64,000 nt of DNA from Limnobacter alexandrii. GTDB lineage: Bacteria; Pseudomonadota; Gammaproteobacteria; Burkholderiales; Burkholderiaceae_B. The position numbers and the translations under genes were made by a program. The notes beneath the pieces were generated by a model, which saw nothing but the letters and a program-made list of their open reading frames with translations, made no database searches and was not told where the DNA came from. Below, in pieces: positions 15,324 to 23,506 of the stretch (the stretch's first letter is position 1; each line of letters begins with the position of its first letter). The stretch spans positions 457,927 through 521,926 of the forward strand of contig NZ_SWKN01000006.1 of assembly GCF_005871185.1 (NCBI RefSeq). Direction: 5' to 3'.

Positions 15324-16580
15324 CTCTTCGCCCCGTTCTCGATCTGCGACTTCTTTCGGAATGATCCACCATCCGCCTCTCTTCGCCGGGACCAGCCGTT
15401 CGATTGCGATGTTTTCGAGATTATCTTGAGGTAGCCGAGCGACATCTGGCGCCGTCGGAGCCTTCGTGAACGATTTGAGGTGTTCGACAAGTTTTCGCTC
15501 CACCTCCGGAGACAAGGGGATGGGAGCCTCACGAGAGGATTGAGCATTCGGGGCATGCTTTCTCCACAGCGAGGCGACGACGCCACCGGGGTCACCCGGC
15601 GGCTGGGGAGCCAACTTGTGCAAGCCGATCTGACGCTCCTCCTCTGGGATAGAGGAGAGTTCCTGATTGATTCGCGTGATATCGGCCTTCAGGTCCGGAC
15701 CCCAGACGAAGTCTTGCCGTTTACTCAGAAATGCTGGTGCGCAGCGACGGTGGAGTTTGTCCCCCGACACGAAGATGTGGCAGAAAGGCAAGTAGAAAAG
15801 ATAGGCAATGTCAGCACGATTCGAGGGCCGATCGGAAGAGATCAGATTGGCCGCGAGCGCAATTTGGAAGAAGATCTCGACTTTCAGCACGTGCGCCGCA
15901 TAGCTTGCGAACTCCGCCAGCGACGGAAAGCCTGCGTCCGACCAACGCTGAATAATGGGACCCCACAGATGCTGCGGGATATGAACGAAGGAGAAGAGCA
16001 GACCGAGTTGCTGCTCCGGCGCAAATCTCGTATTCACAAGCGAGGCGGCGATGCCATACGCTTGCTCAATCGTCTTGCAGCTTTGAGGCGTTATGCCAAG
16101 TGCGCGCATCCTCGACGCAACTTCAGGCAGATTGAGATCCGACAGCATTGCACGCCAAGCAGAAGCCGACTCCCGTTCAATGTCTTGAAATTGCCCGCGC
16201 TGCCATCGGGAGAAGGCTTCGGCTTCGGGAGAATTCTTGAACACGACGCCCGCCTTGCCGTCTACGCCTCTGACCGGTCGGCCCCCTGCAAGGGGAACTT
16301 GACCAAAGTGCGGCGCCTCATGACCCATCAGGTTCGCTATGCAGATCTGTGAGTGATGTACGCAAGGCGCTCCCGACATGACAGGCGTTTTGTCCGCAAT
16401 GATGCGGACAAGGTCTTCAGGAGTTCGTGTACCTACACGGGTTCGCTTGCTCAGATCGGCGAGGGTTTCAACAAAAAACAAGGGGCAGATGACAGGCAGA
16501 AAGAAATGATCAAACCACACCGACTCATCGAGCGTGAGAGACTGCAAGAAGGATTTGTCGAAGAGCGCTATTGGACCCAC
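15318..16580 (-). CDS. Uncharacterised cassette protein with PIN-like acidic residue pattern
   Basis: A 420-residue cytoplasmic protein I cannot assign to a named family. The first 45 residues (MGPIALFDKSFLQSLTLDES, then WFDHFFLPVICPLFFVETLADL) look like the first strand and helices of a PIN-type nuclease, with Asp 8 and Glu 38 in the expected positions. Near residues 250-277, RADIAYLFYLPFCHIFVSGDK supplies Asp 257 and Asp 274, like the last acidic pair of PIN folds. About 200 residues lie between the halves and a charged tail follows. The start is GTG at 16580. The gene is one integron cassette and is clearly GC-richer than the Lit-like cassette. A nuclease role is inference. Confidence 0.6.
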   Translation of the reverse strand: MGPIALFDKSFLQSLTLDESVWFDHFFLPVICPLFFVETLADLSKRTRVGTRTPEDLVRIIADKTPVMSGAPCVHHSQICIANLMGHEAPHFGQVPLAGGRPVRGVDGKAGVVFKNSPEAEAFSRWQRGQFQDIERESASAWRAMLSDLNLPEVASRMRALGITPQSCKTIEQAYGIAASLVNTRFAPEQQLGLLFSFVHIPQHLWGPIIQRWSDAGFPSLAEFASYAAHVLKVEIFFQIALAANLISSDRPSNRADIAYLFYLPFCHIFVSGDKLHRRCAPAFLSKRQDFVWGPDLKADITRINQELSSIPEEERQIGLHKLAPQPPGDPGGVVASLWRKHAPNAQSSREAPIPLSPEVERKLVEHLKSFTKAPTAPDVARLPQDNLENIAIERLVPAKRGGWWIIPKEVADRERGEEV

Positions 16581-16595
16581 GGCGTCACCAACGAG

Positions 16596-16655
16596 GTCTA
16601 ACGCCCAGCATCAGCGGCGGCGCGAAGCGCCGTCCGCTGCATGCTGTTGTTAGGC
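16596..16655 (-). repeat. attC site of the OLD-like cassette
   Basis: A textbook 60-base attC. On the minus strand it runs from GCCTAAC (16655-16649) to GTTAGAC (16602-16596). The arms AGCATGCAGCGGACGGCG and CGCCGCCGCTGATGCT pair around a GCGC-TTCG-like apex, with the usual extra unpaired bases on one side. Its R'' is exactly complementary to the GTTAGGC that opens the OLD-like cassette at 18691-18685. It lies 16 bases downstream of the OLD-like stop and just ahead of the next gene's GTG. This is the clearest evidence that the region is an integron-type cassette array. Confidence 0.88.
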
Positions 16656-16671
16656 GACCAAGGGGAGACTG

Positions 16672-18630
16672 TCACAGCACCTCACCGATTTTGGAGAACA
16701 GGCGCTCGAAGCGTGCCAGTTCATCGGGCTTAAGTGTCGCAGCCGTCAGCGCCGGCAGTACCGCCTGCGCGACGCGGTAGTGGTTGAAGCCGCCATCCTT
16801 CAGCAGCGTGATGTTCTTTGCCTTGAGCCAGTGGTTGATGCGCTCGATCATGCGCGGCTGCGCGCCAAGATCGGCCGCGGTCAGCGTCACGCCGTTCAAC
16901 TCCTTGCCGTAGGCTTGGTTGAACGCTTCGATATAGGCGTCGGTGGGCAACAGGTCTTCGATGTCGGCTTCGGCCGGAGCCGGGTCGATGAACATGGAGA
17001 AGTCGAGGACGCGCTTGCGCTCGATCAGTTTCTGCCGCACCAGGTCTTCCAGCTTCTGGTTAGGGCTGGCGGCGCGGTCATGCAACACCACGAGCTTCAG
17101 CTTGTTCGACCCGAGCAGCGCGACGAAGGTAGCCAACTTGTCCAGACCGCCGACCGGCACCAGAATCGCGTCCCCCACCCCCTGCTTGTCGCTGGCTTCC
17201 AGCAACGCGCCCATATGCTGCAGCAGAATCAGGTCCGCCGGCCCTTCGATCAGGACGTTTTTCTTGGCGATGAAGAGGTTCTGCGCGATGGAGTAGCCGA
17301 GCGCGGCCTGCAGCGGGAACACGCTTTCGTCCGATGAGCCGGCCAAGTCACCGGTGATCTTGGTGCCTTCCTTGACGCGGTCTTCGACGACTCGCACTTC
17401 GTCCAGGCACGCGCTGTCCACCATGAAAGGCGAGTGTGTCGTGTAGATGATCTGATGCTGCGTCGACAGCTCGCGAATGTAGGCCAGGAAGTCGGCCTGC
17501 GCCAGCGCGTGCAGGTTCAGGCCCGGCTCGTCGAGCAGAAGAACGAGCGCGTCCTGCGTCGCGGCGCGCGACTGCACGGCGTCGAACCAGACCAAGAAGC
17601 TGAAGAACCAGATGAAGCCCTTGCTGCGCTGGTCAAACGGCACCGTGACGCCGTGGCGGCGGTTCTTAATGCGGATATAGAGGTTGACACCGCTGTTGTA
17701 GGGCGCAACGTCCTTGCTATCGGTCTTGAGATCGAACTCTACGTCCAAGTCCTGGTTCTGCTTCCAGAACTCGAAGACCTTCTGGGTGATGTTCAGGCCG
17801 ATGGCTTCTAGCTTCGCTTTCGCGGTTTCGTAGCCCTCGTCGCTCATCAACTCCTGCAGAGTCGTTCCGGCGAGCTGCAGAAGCCCCTGCGCGGTTTCGT
17901 CGGCGTCAGTCAATTGCTTCGCGGCTTCGCGCTGCTGCAGCGCAGGCAGATTGATCTTGCCTTCGAGCAGCTTGTAGTCGTCGAAGTAGAGGAACTTTGG
18001 CAGTGCCGGCAACAGGTAGGTCTGCCAGATATGGCCGTCAACCAGTCCCCAGCCGTTCGCCTTGATCGCCCGTGCACGCCACTGTGCAGCGAACTTCGCC
18101 AGGCGGTTGTCCGTTGGCAGGTTCAGGCCTTCGATTTTGGCAAGCACGTCGGCGAGCGACGTGGCCCCGGCAAAGACTTCGTCCTGGTGCTCCAGATCGC
18201 TTAGCGGCTTCTGCTGCGCGACCAAGGCCGCTTTCTGGTCGATATGGAAGCCGATGGTATTCGTGTTGGCGATGGTCGTATCGCGTATGAAGGTACTGCC
18301 GGCGGCGACGATCTGCGCACCCCCGAAGACTTCCTTGTTGATCGTGTCGGCCAGCTCCTTCTCGATGCGAAAAGTCAACTGCACGACCTTCTGATAGTTT
18401 TTCGCCTCGTGCTGAGGTCGGTAGCGCACCAGGTCCTTGCGCGGGTAATCGGCGACGTAGTCGTATCCGGCGGCGCCGAGCGGCAGCGCTTTATACAGCG
18501 CTTCGAGGAAGGCCGTCTTGCCGGACTCGTTCTTGCCAACCAGCACCGTCACGTCATCGGCAAGCGCCACGGGCGTTGAATCCTCAATGGACTTGTATTT
18601 CCAGACCTGCGCCTTGACGAGTGTTAGCAC
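16672..18630 (-). CDS. OLD-like AAA ATPase with (degenerate) Toprim domain
   Basis: A 652-residue protein. The ABC-type ATPase has Walker A GKNESGKT (32-39), a signature-like QRSKGFIWFFSF near 335-345, Walker B LVLLLDEP (362-369) and the H-loop His 399 in YTTHSPFM. The C-terminal part resembles the Toprim nuclease of OLD family proteins: VLIEGPADLILL carries Glu 462 and Asp 466, but the second motif reads VVLHDRAA, so only the first Asp of the usual DxD is present. OLD proteins act as DNA nucleases in phage exclusion and Gabija-type systems. The gene is markedly GC-rich compared with its surroundings and fills one cassette. Nuclease activity needs caution given the altered motif. Confidence 0.85.
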   Translation of the reverse strand: MLTLVKAQVWKYKSIEDSTPVALADDVTVLVGKNESGKTAFLEALYKALPLGAAGYDYVADYPRKDLVRYRPQHEAKNYQKVVQLTFRIEKELADTINKEVFGGAQIVAAGSTFIRDTTIANTNTIGFHIDQKAALVAQQKPLSDLEHQDEVFAGATSLADVLAKIEGLNLPTDNRLAKFAAQWRARAIKANGWGLVDGHIWQTYLLPALPKFLYFDDYKLLEGKINLPALQQREAAKQLTDADETAQGLLQLAGTTLQELMSDEGYETAKAKLEAIGLNITQKVFEFWKQNQDLDVEFDLKTDSKDVAPYNSGVNLYIRIKNRRHGVTVPFDQRSKGFIWFFSFLVWFDAVQSRAATQDALVLLLDEPGLNLHALAQADFLAYIRELSTQHQIIYTTHSPFMVDSACLDEVRVVEDRVKEGTKITGDLAGSSDESVFPLQAALGYSIAQNLFIAKKNVLIEGPADLILLQHMGALLEASDKQGVGDAILVPVGGLDKLATFVALLGSNKLKLVVLHDRAASPNQKLEDLVRQKLIERKRVLDFSMFIDPAPAEADIEDLLPTDAYIEAFNQAYGKELNGVTLTAADLGAQPRMIERINHWLKAKNITLLKDGGFNHYRVAQAVLPALTAATLKPDELARFERLFSKIGEVL

Positions 18631-18684
18631 TATGCCCTCCGATTTCTCATGATTCCATCAACTGCGAGCGGGCTAGGATTGGTC

Positions 18685-18712
18685 GCCTAACTTGATTTAT
18701 CGAATAACAAAG
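18685..18712 (-). promoter_or_regulatory. Candidate attI-type recombination half at the head of the array
   Basis: On the minus strand the sequence just upstream of the first cassette ends in ATAAATCAAGTTAGGC, similar in form to the 3' end of class 1 attI (ACAAAGTTAGGC). GTTAGGC (18691-18685) is a perfect R' core. No folded attC can be built to the right of it, which favours an attI over another cassette boundary. No integron integrase gene is recognisable to its right. Confidence 0.45.
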
Positions 18713-19156
18713 GCGATATCCATTTATCCGCACATAGCAAAAGATTTCTTTAAATTAACTATTTCAAATATTTACAAAGCATCGCATGAACAGGATGAAA
18801 AATAAACCTAGGTTATTCGCCGCAAAATGTTGAACCTGGAACTCGATTTCGAAGGTCAGATCTATCATCGACAACTGCTAAGGTTCCGAAGTCTGCTTTT
18901 GCAAATAACTCAGACGTCCCAGCCATCAGTCCTAATGGCTTCTTCGGCCGAATTGCGGTTACTCAATCAAAACAAGCGAATAATTTGGGCACAAGTGTGC
19001 CCTATTTCAAACCGATACTCTTGTGCCCATCGTGCCCAAAATTTTTGGGCACAGAATGGGCACAAACATGCTGAGAAAAACAAGCAGATTTTGGATAGAG
19101 AAGACTAGTTTTTGACGGAAACACCCAAACGGCGGGCTTTCGGAGGAAAACGAAAA
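18692..19156. other. Gene-free stretch between cassette array and tRNA-Arg
   Basis: An AT-rich region of about 465 bases. It holds the possible attI end on its left side and a cluster of GGGCACA/TGTGCCC heptamers at 18987-19064 on its right side. A 93-codon open frame at 18827-19108 passes through the repeats and has no family resemblance, so I do not call it a gene. An integron integrase would be expected here, divergent from the array, but none is visible. The stretch probably represents the attachment region of a lost or decayed integrative element. Confidence 0.5.
18987..19065. repeat. Cluster of six GGGCACA/TGTGCCC heptamers
   Basis: GGGCACA-AG-TGTGCCC is a perfect palindrome at 18987-19002. 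A second set follows: TTGTGCCC (19021-19028), CGTGCCCAAA (19031-19040), TTTGGGCACA (19044-19053) and TGGGCACAA (19057-19065), which together form a near-perfect inverted repeat of about 45 bases. Such iterated heptamers 90-170 bases from the 3' end of a tRNA gene resemble arm-type binding sites of tyrosine integrases in attP regions; they could also be operator or iteron-like sites. Confidence 0.6.
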
Positions 19157-19232
19157 TGGCGCGGCTGGCGGGGATCGAACCCACGACCCTTGGCTTCGGA
19201 GGCCAATACTCTATCCACTGAGCTACAGCCGC
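19157..19232 (-). tRNA. tRNA-Arg (anticodon CCG), CCA encoded
   Basis: On the minus strand a complete cloverleaf can be drawn: acceptor GCGGCTG paired with CAGCCGC, D-stem GCTC/GAGT, anticodon stem TTGGC/GCCAA with loop CTCCGAA (anticodon CCG), and T-stem GTGGG/CCCGC with loop TTCGATC. Discriminator G and the 3' CCA are encoded (19159-19157). The 3' end faces the cassette array and the heptamer cluster, the usual orientation for elements integrated at tRNA 3' ends. Confidence 0.97.
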
Positions 19233-19309
19233 GCGAGAAGGCGTTAGTGTACACCAGCGCCGGTATCTAGGATACTGAGGGCAACTATCCACCGTATTGC
19301 ACTTATAAA

Positions 19310-22300
19310 ATGAAATTTGCCCCCATTCTTCGCTCCAAATCGGTGCTGATTCCGCTCTTTGTCATTGTTTTCTTCTACCTGTTTGCTTGGGCTGGCCTGC
19401 CACGCCTGGTGCACTGGCAAGCTGAAAAACAGGTGCTTGAGCGTTCGGGCCATGTGTTGAACATGGATCTGCCCGAGATCAACCCCTTCAAGCTGACTGT
19501 GCGCATCCCGAAGCTGAACCTGGCCACGCCAGAGGGCGAGCAACTGGTGTCGTTCGAGCATTTGTTTGTCGATGTATCGGGCACCGACCTGTTCACCGGG
19601 CTGATTGCGATGGATCAAATCGACCTGAAAAACCTGAACCTGAATGTGGCCCTGCTGCCTGAGGGCAAGAACAACTTCACCGCCCTGCTGGATGCCTTTA
19701 AAACCGACGAGCCCGAAGAGGAAGAGAACACCGAGCCACCTGCCTTTTTGCTTAGCCACCTGCTGATTTCCGATGCCGCGGTAAATTTTGAGGACCGCCG
19801 CAAACCCGACGGTTTGAAAACCACATTTGCCCCGCTGAACCTGGAGTTACGCGACCTGGCCACCCGTTCAGAAAACGATGGCGACTTTGTTCTGAATGCA
19901 GTCACCGGTCTGGATGCGGAGTTGAAACTGCGCGCGCAAATTCAGTTGGCTGACCCTTCAGCGGTGGGCGAGTTTTCACTCACCGGCTTGAACATTGCGA
20001 AGCTGGAACCGTTGCTGGCCCCCTTGCTGCCCACAGCTCCACCGGCTGGCAGCGCCGACCTGGCTTTGGATTTTGATGTAAACCTGAAAGACGCCAGCGA
20101 GGAAATTCCGCCTAAGGTGTTCATCAACAACATCAATGCTGAAGTGCGCGAATTCAATATTGCAGCCAAACCGCAAGGTGCCAGTGCTGCGGCTCAATTC
20201 AACAAGTTGAACATCAACAACGCAAGCTTTAATTTGCAAACCAACAAGGCCGAGTTGGCAGGCATTGTGCTGGCGGGCTTGCAACTGAACCACAGCAACA
20301 AGGCCAAAGCAATTGGGCTCGACGCCATTGAGGTGGGGCCAATCGCGGTCGACCTGACCGAGCAACATGCCGAGGTGAACGCAGCAACGCTGAAAGGCGG
20401 GCAAGTGAATGTAAAGCGCAATGCCAAGGGCGAACTTGATTTGATGGCCGCGATTAACGACTGGATTCCCCCAGCCAAACCAGCGGAAAAACAAGCTGAG
20501 GCCGAAGGCGCGACTGCCGAGGAATCCAAGCCTTGGACGTATGCCGTCAACACCATCGACCTTTCTGGCATTCAAGCGAACATTCAAGACCAAACTGTGA
20601 GCCCTGCGCTGAACATTGGTCTGAACAATATTGCAGTATCAACAAGCGGTGTCACTCAAGACCTTTCAAAAAACCTGCCCTTGAAGGCCAGCCTGAATGT
20701 GGCCAGTGGCGGCAGCATTGCAGTGAATGGCACCATCAACCCCAGCACCACCGCCACACAAATGAATGTGGAAGTGAATGCACTGGCGCTGAAGCCCGCA
20801 CAGCCTTTCATCGCCCAGTTTGCCAAATTGAACCTGGTGAGCGGCGCCATTTACACCAAGGGCAAAGCCACCTACAACGCCAAAGAACAAGGCTATGCGG
20901 GCAGCTTGACGATTGGCAGCCTGCGGCTGAATGAAGCGGGCACCAACAACTCGTTTTTCGAATTCAAAAAGCTGTTCACGCCTGGCCTGCGTGTGAATGC
21001 TCAAGGCCTGAACATTCAACGCTTAACGCTTGAAGGCCTGGATACGGCACTGTTAATTGCGAAAGACAAATCGACCAACATCAGCCGCATTTTGGTGAAC
21101 AAGGAAGAACCGAAAACCGCGACCGCACAAACACCTGAACCAGCGAAAGGCGCCGACAACTCGCCCCCCGCATTCGCAGTCAACATTGACCGCTTCAACA
21201 TCGTCAACAGTGAAATGGACTTTGCAGATGAATCGCTGTTCATTCCGTTTGGCACACGCATTCACAGCCTGGAAGGTGTGGTGAATGGTTTGTCCAACAA
21301 GCCGGGCACGCGCGGCGAGCTGGCCCTGAAAGGCGCGGTTGACGAATTCGGCGAGGCCGATGCGCAAGGCACCATCAACCTGCTCGACCCCACCAATTAC
21401 ATGGACGTTGCCGTGAAATTCAGCAATGTGGAAATGCGCAATTTAACGCCCTATTCAGGCACGTTTGCCAACCGCAAAATTGAGTCGGGCAAGTTGTCGC
21501 TGAACCTGGTGTACAACATTGAAAACCAACAGTTGAACAGCAGCAACCAGGTGATCGTCGACAAACTGAAACTGGGTGAGCGTGTGCAGAGCCCACAGGG
21601 CCGAGACCTGCCGCTTGAACTGGCCATTGCCATTCTGGAAGACAGCAACGGTCGCATCGATTTGGGCCTGCCCATTACTGGCGACTTGAACGACCCACAG
21701 TTTAGCTATGGTGCCATTGTGTGGAAGGCCATTGGCAATGTGCTGACCAAAATAGTAACTGCCCCTTTCCGCGCACTGGGTGCCTTGTTTGGTGGTGGCG
21801 ATGCCGATGAGCTGGGCAAGATTGAGTTCACTGCTGGCGCCAACACGCTAAGCCCTTCACAACGCGAAGGCCTGAAGAAGTTGGGTGAAGCATTAACCAC
21901 CCGCCCAAACCTTGCGCTGACCGTACAAGGCACATGGGCACCCGCCGACAAAACTGCCATTCAAAACTTGCAAATGCGCCGTGCCGTGGCGGTTCAAGCT
22001 GGCGAGAAACTGGAAGCCAACGAGAACCCTGGCCCCTTGGCCTTGAACAACGACGCCACTCAAAAAGCACTGGAAGCGTTGTTCGAAAAACGCTTCAGTG
22101 GCGGTGAATTGGCCTCGCTAAAAACAGGCTTCAGAAAGGCCAACCCGGGCCAACTGGAACAGGGCGTGGCAGGCAAGGCGCTGGGCCAAATTACCAACCT
22201 GTTTAAAGACACACGCGAGTTGAGCGATTCAGAAGTGAATGCCCTGAAAGGCAAAAACTTTTATGCCGTGCTGGCGCAAAAGCTGCAAAATTCTGAAGAA

Positions 22301-22474
22301 GTCAGCGCTGCGCAATTGCAAGCCTTGGCCACACAGCGCCAGCAAGTGGTCAGCACGGGGCTGACCACAGCGGGTGTTCCCGCCGAGCGCGTAAAAACCG
22401 ACGCCCCCAAAGAAACCGAGGCGAGTGATGAAAAAACCGTGCCGATGGAATTGGGTGTGGCTGTTAACAAGTAA
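19310..22474 (+). CDS. DUF748 domain AsmA-like envelope protein
   Basis: A 1054-residue protein with one N-terminal membrane anchor (SVLIPLFVIVFFYLFAWAGL) followed by a very long periplasmic part rich in short amphipathic strands, typical of the DUF748 group of the AsmA/TamB/YhdP bridge-like superfamily. Near residues 835-900 an OmpA-like stretch (IEFTAGANTLSPSQREGLKKL) and a C-terminal alpha-helical Gln/Ala-rich part are present, both usual for DUF748 proteins. Proteins of this superfamily are thought to carry phospholipids between membranes. It is monocistronic and lies directly right of the tRNA-Arg gene, marking the return to core sequence. Confidence 0.88.
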   Translation: MKFAPILRSKSVLIPLFVIVFFYLFAWAGLPRLVHWQAEKQVLERSGHVLNMDLPEINPFKLTVRIPKLNLATPEGEQLVSFEHLFVDVSGTDLFTGLIAMDQIDLKNLNLNVALLPEGKNNFTALLDAFKTDEPEEEENTEPPAFLLSHLLISDAAVNFEDRRKPDGLKTTFAPLNLELRDLATRSENDGDFVLNAVTGLDAELKLRAQIQLADPSAVGEFSLTGLNIAKLEPLLAPLLPTAPPAGSADLALDFDVNLKDASEEIPPKVFINNINAEVREFNIAAKPQGASAAAQFNKLNINNASFNLQTNKAELAGIVLAGLQLNHSNKAKAIGLDAIEVGPIAVDLTEQHAEVNAATLKGGQVNVKRNAKGELDLMAAINDWIPPAKPAEKQAEAEGATAEESKPWTYAVNTIDLSGIQANIQDQTVSPALNIGLNNIAVSTSGVTQDLSKNLPLKASLNVASGGSIAVNGTINPSTTATQMNVEVNALALKPAQPFIAQFAKLNLVSGAIYTKGKATYNAKEQGYAGSLTIGSLRLNEAGTNNSFFEFKKLFTPGLRVNAQGLNIQRLTLEGLDTALLIAKDKSTNISRILVNKEEPKTATAQTPEPAKGADNSPPAFAVNIDRFNIVNSEMDFADESLFIPFGTRIHSLEGVVNGLSNKPGTRGELALKGAVDEFGEADAQGTINLLDPTNYMDVAVKFSNVEMRNLTPYSGTFANRKIESGKLSLNLVYNIENQQLNSSNQVIVDKLKLGERVQSPQGRDLPLELAIAILEDSNGRIDLGLPITGDLNDPQFSYGAIVWKAIGNVLTKIVTAPFRALGALFGGGDADELGKIEFTAGANTLSPSQREGLKKLGEALTTRPNLALTVQGTWAPADKTAIQNLQMRRAVAVQAGEKLEANENPGPLALNNDATQKALEALFEKRFSGGELASLKTGFRKANPGQLEQGVAGKALGQITNLFKDTRELSDSEVNALKGKNFYAVLAQKLQNSEEVSAAQLQALATQRQQVVSTGLTTAGVPAERVKTDAPKETEASDEKTVPMELGVAVNK

Positions 22475-22485
22475 ACCATCAATGG

Positions 22486-23391
22486 CTAAACAATAAACCC
22501 TGCCTTGCTGGCCAACACCTCGCGGGTTACCCGAATGAATTCGCGGGTTTTGGCGGGCATGGGGTTGGCATAGGGGCACACGGCGAAAATGTCGGCCGGT
22601 GCACCCGCCCAGTCGGGCAACACACGCACCAGCGCACCGGTTTTTAGTTCTTGCTGAATATCCCATTCAGAGCGCAGCAACACGCCCTTGCCCTGCAAGG
22701 CCCATTGCACGGACACATCACCGTCGTTCGAGCTGACCGGCCCGTGCACCTTCACGCTGGTTTCCTGTTTGCCATTGCGCAGTTGCCAGTTGTTGAAGGT
22801 GTGGTTCTCTTGCCGAATTACCAGGCAATCATGGCGGGTTAAATCGGCGGGTGTATTCAACTGCCCTGCCAGGGCCAGATACGAAGGCGCGGCACACAAC
22901 ACACGGCGGTTGCTGGCCAGTTTTTGGGCAATCAACCGTTGGTCTGGTGGCTCGCCAAATCGCACCGACAAATCAAAACCGCCCTCAATCAAATCAATCG
23001 GGTGGTCGGTCAGTTCCAGTATCACTTCCACGGCCGGAAACTCGGCATGGTAAGCCGACACCACATTGGCCACATGTTTGCGACCAAAACCCAAACTGGC
23101 ATTCACCCGCAGCAGGCCACGCGGGGTATCTTGCCCGGCACGCAAGGTGGCTTCCAACACATCAATTTGGCGAAGAATATTGGCACCCTCGGCCAGGTAA
23201 CGCTCGCCCTCTGCACTTAAACCTATGCGCCGGGTGCTGCGGTGAAGCAAACGCACACCCAGCCTTTTTTCCAGTGCAGCCAAGCGGCGGCTAACGGCAG
23301 GCGGTGTTACATCAAACGCCATGGCGGCGCTGGCCAAGCTTTCATGGCGCACCAGTTCAGTGAAAAAGGCAAGGTCGGACAGTTGCTTCAA
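22486..23391 (-). CDS. LysR family transcriptional regulator
   Basis: A 301-residue regulator. The HTH is at residues 1-60 (LAFFTELVRHESLASAAMAF, then VSRRLAALEKRLGVRLLHRS), followed by a substrate-binding domain of the DmlR-like subgroup. The start is TTG at 23391, supported by GAGG 5-6 bases upstream and by the conserved N-terminus. It is divergent from the TauE-type exporter with about 115 AT-rich bases between them that hold a perfect palindrome; it probably regulates that exporter and itself. It converges on the DUF748 gene with only 11 bases separating their stops. Confidence 0.92.
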   Translation of the reverse strand: MKQLSDLAFFTELVRHESLASAAMAFDVTPPAVSRRLAALEKRLGVRLLHRSTRRIGLSAEGERYLAEGANILRQIDVLEATLRAGQDTPRGLLRVNASLGFGRKHVANVVSAYHAEFPAVEVILELTDHPIDLIEGGFDLSVRFGEPPDQRLIAQKLASNRRVLCAAPSYLALAGQLNTPADLTRHDCLVIRQENHTFNNWQLRNGKQETSVKVHGPVSSNDGDVSVQWALQGKGVLLRSEWDIQQELKTGALVRVLPDWAGAPADIFAVCPYANPMPAKTREFIRVTREVLASKAGFIV

Positions 23392-23426
23392 GAAAACCTC
23401 ACATTGATTCGTGCGTATTTGTTAAT

Positions 23427-23441
23427 AATATTTTAAATATT
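23427..23441. promoter_or_regulatory. Palindrome in the LysR/TauE divergent promoter region
   Basis: AATATTT-T-AAATATT is a perfect 15-base palindrome in the gap between the LysR gene and the TauE-family gene. Its position and AT-rich symmetric form (with the T-N11-A spacing of LysR boxes) make it a plausible binding site for the LysR protein; it is not proven. Confidence 0.45.
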
Positions 23442-23506
23442 GAATCATTGTAGATATTTTTATAACGAATAAACTGAGCGCTTCCACATTTACGGCACAC
23501 CACCCC

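Noticed and set aside
15480..16352. 290-codon plus-strand open frame opposite the PIN-like gene
   Set aside because: It is a GC-driven shadow of the minus-strand gene, whose own stop overlaps the attC and whose composition fits a protein; the plus frame shows no family signal.
18827..19108. 93-codon frame near tRNA-Arg
   Set aside because: It runs through the heptamer cluster, has no ribosome site of note and no family similarity; it is not an integron integrase.
10926..19232. Integrase at 10926-12380 as the enzyme that inserted at tRNA-Arg
   Set aside because: I found no duplicated tRNA 3' end near the integrase, and the cassette array lies between; a link cannot be supported from the sequence alone.
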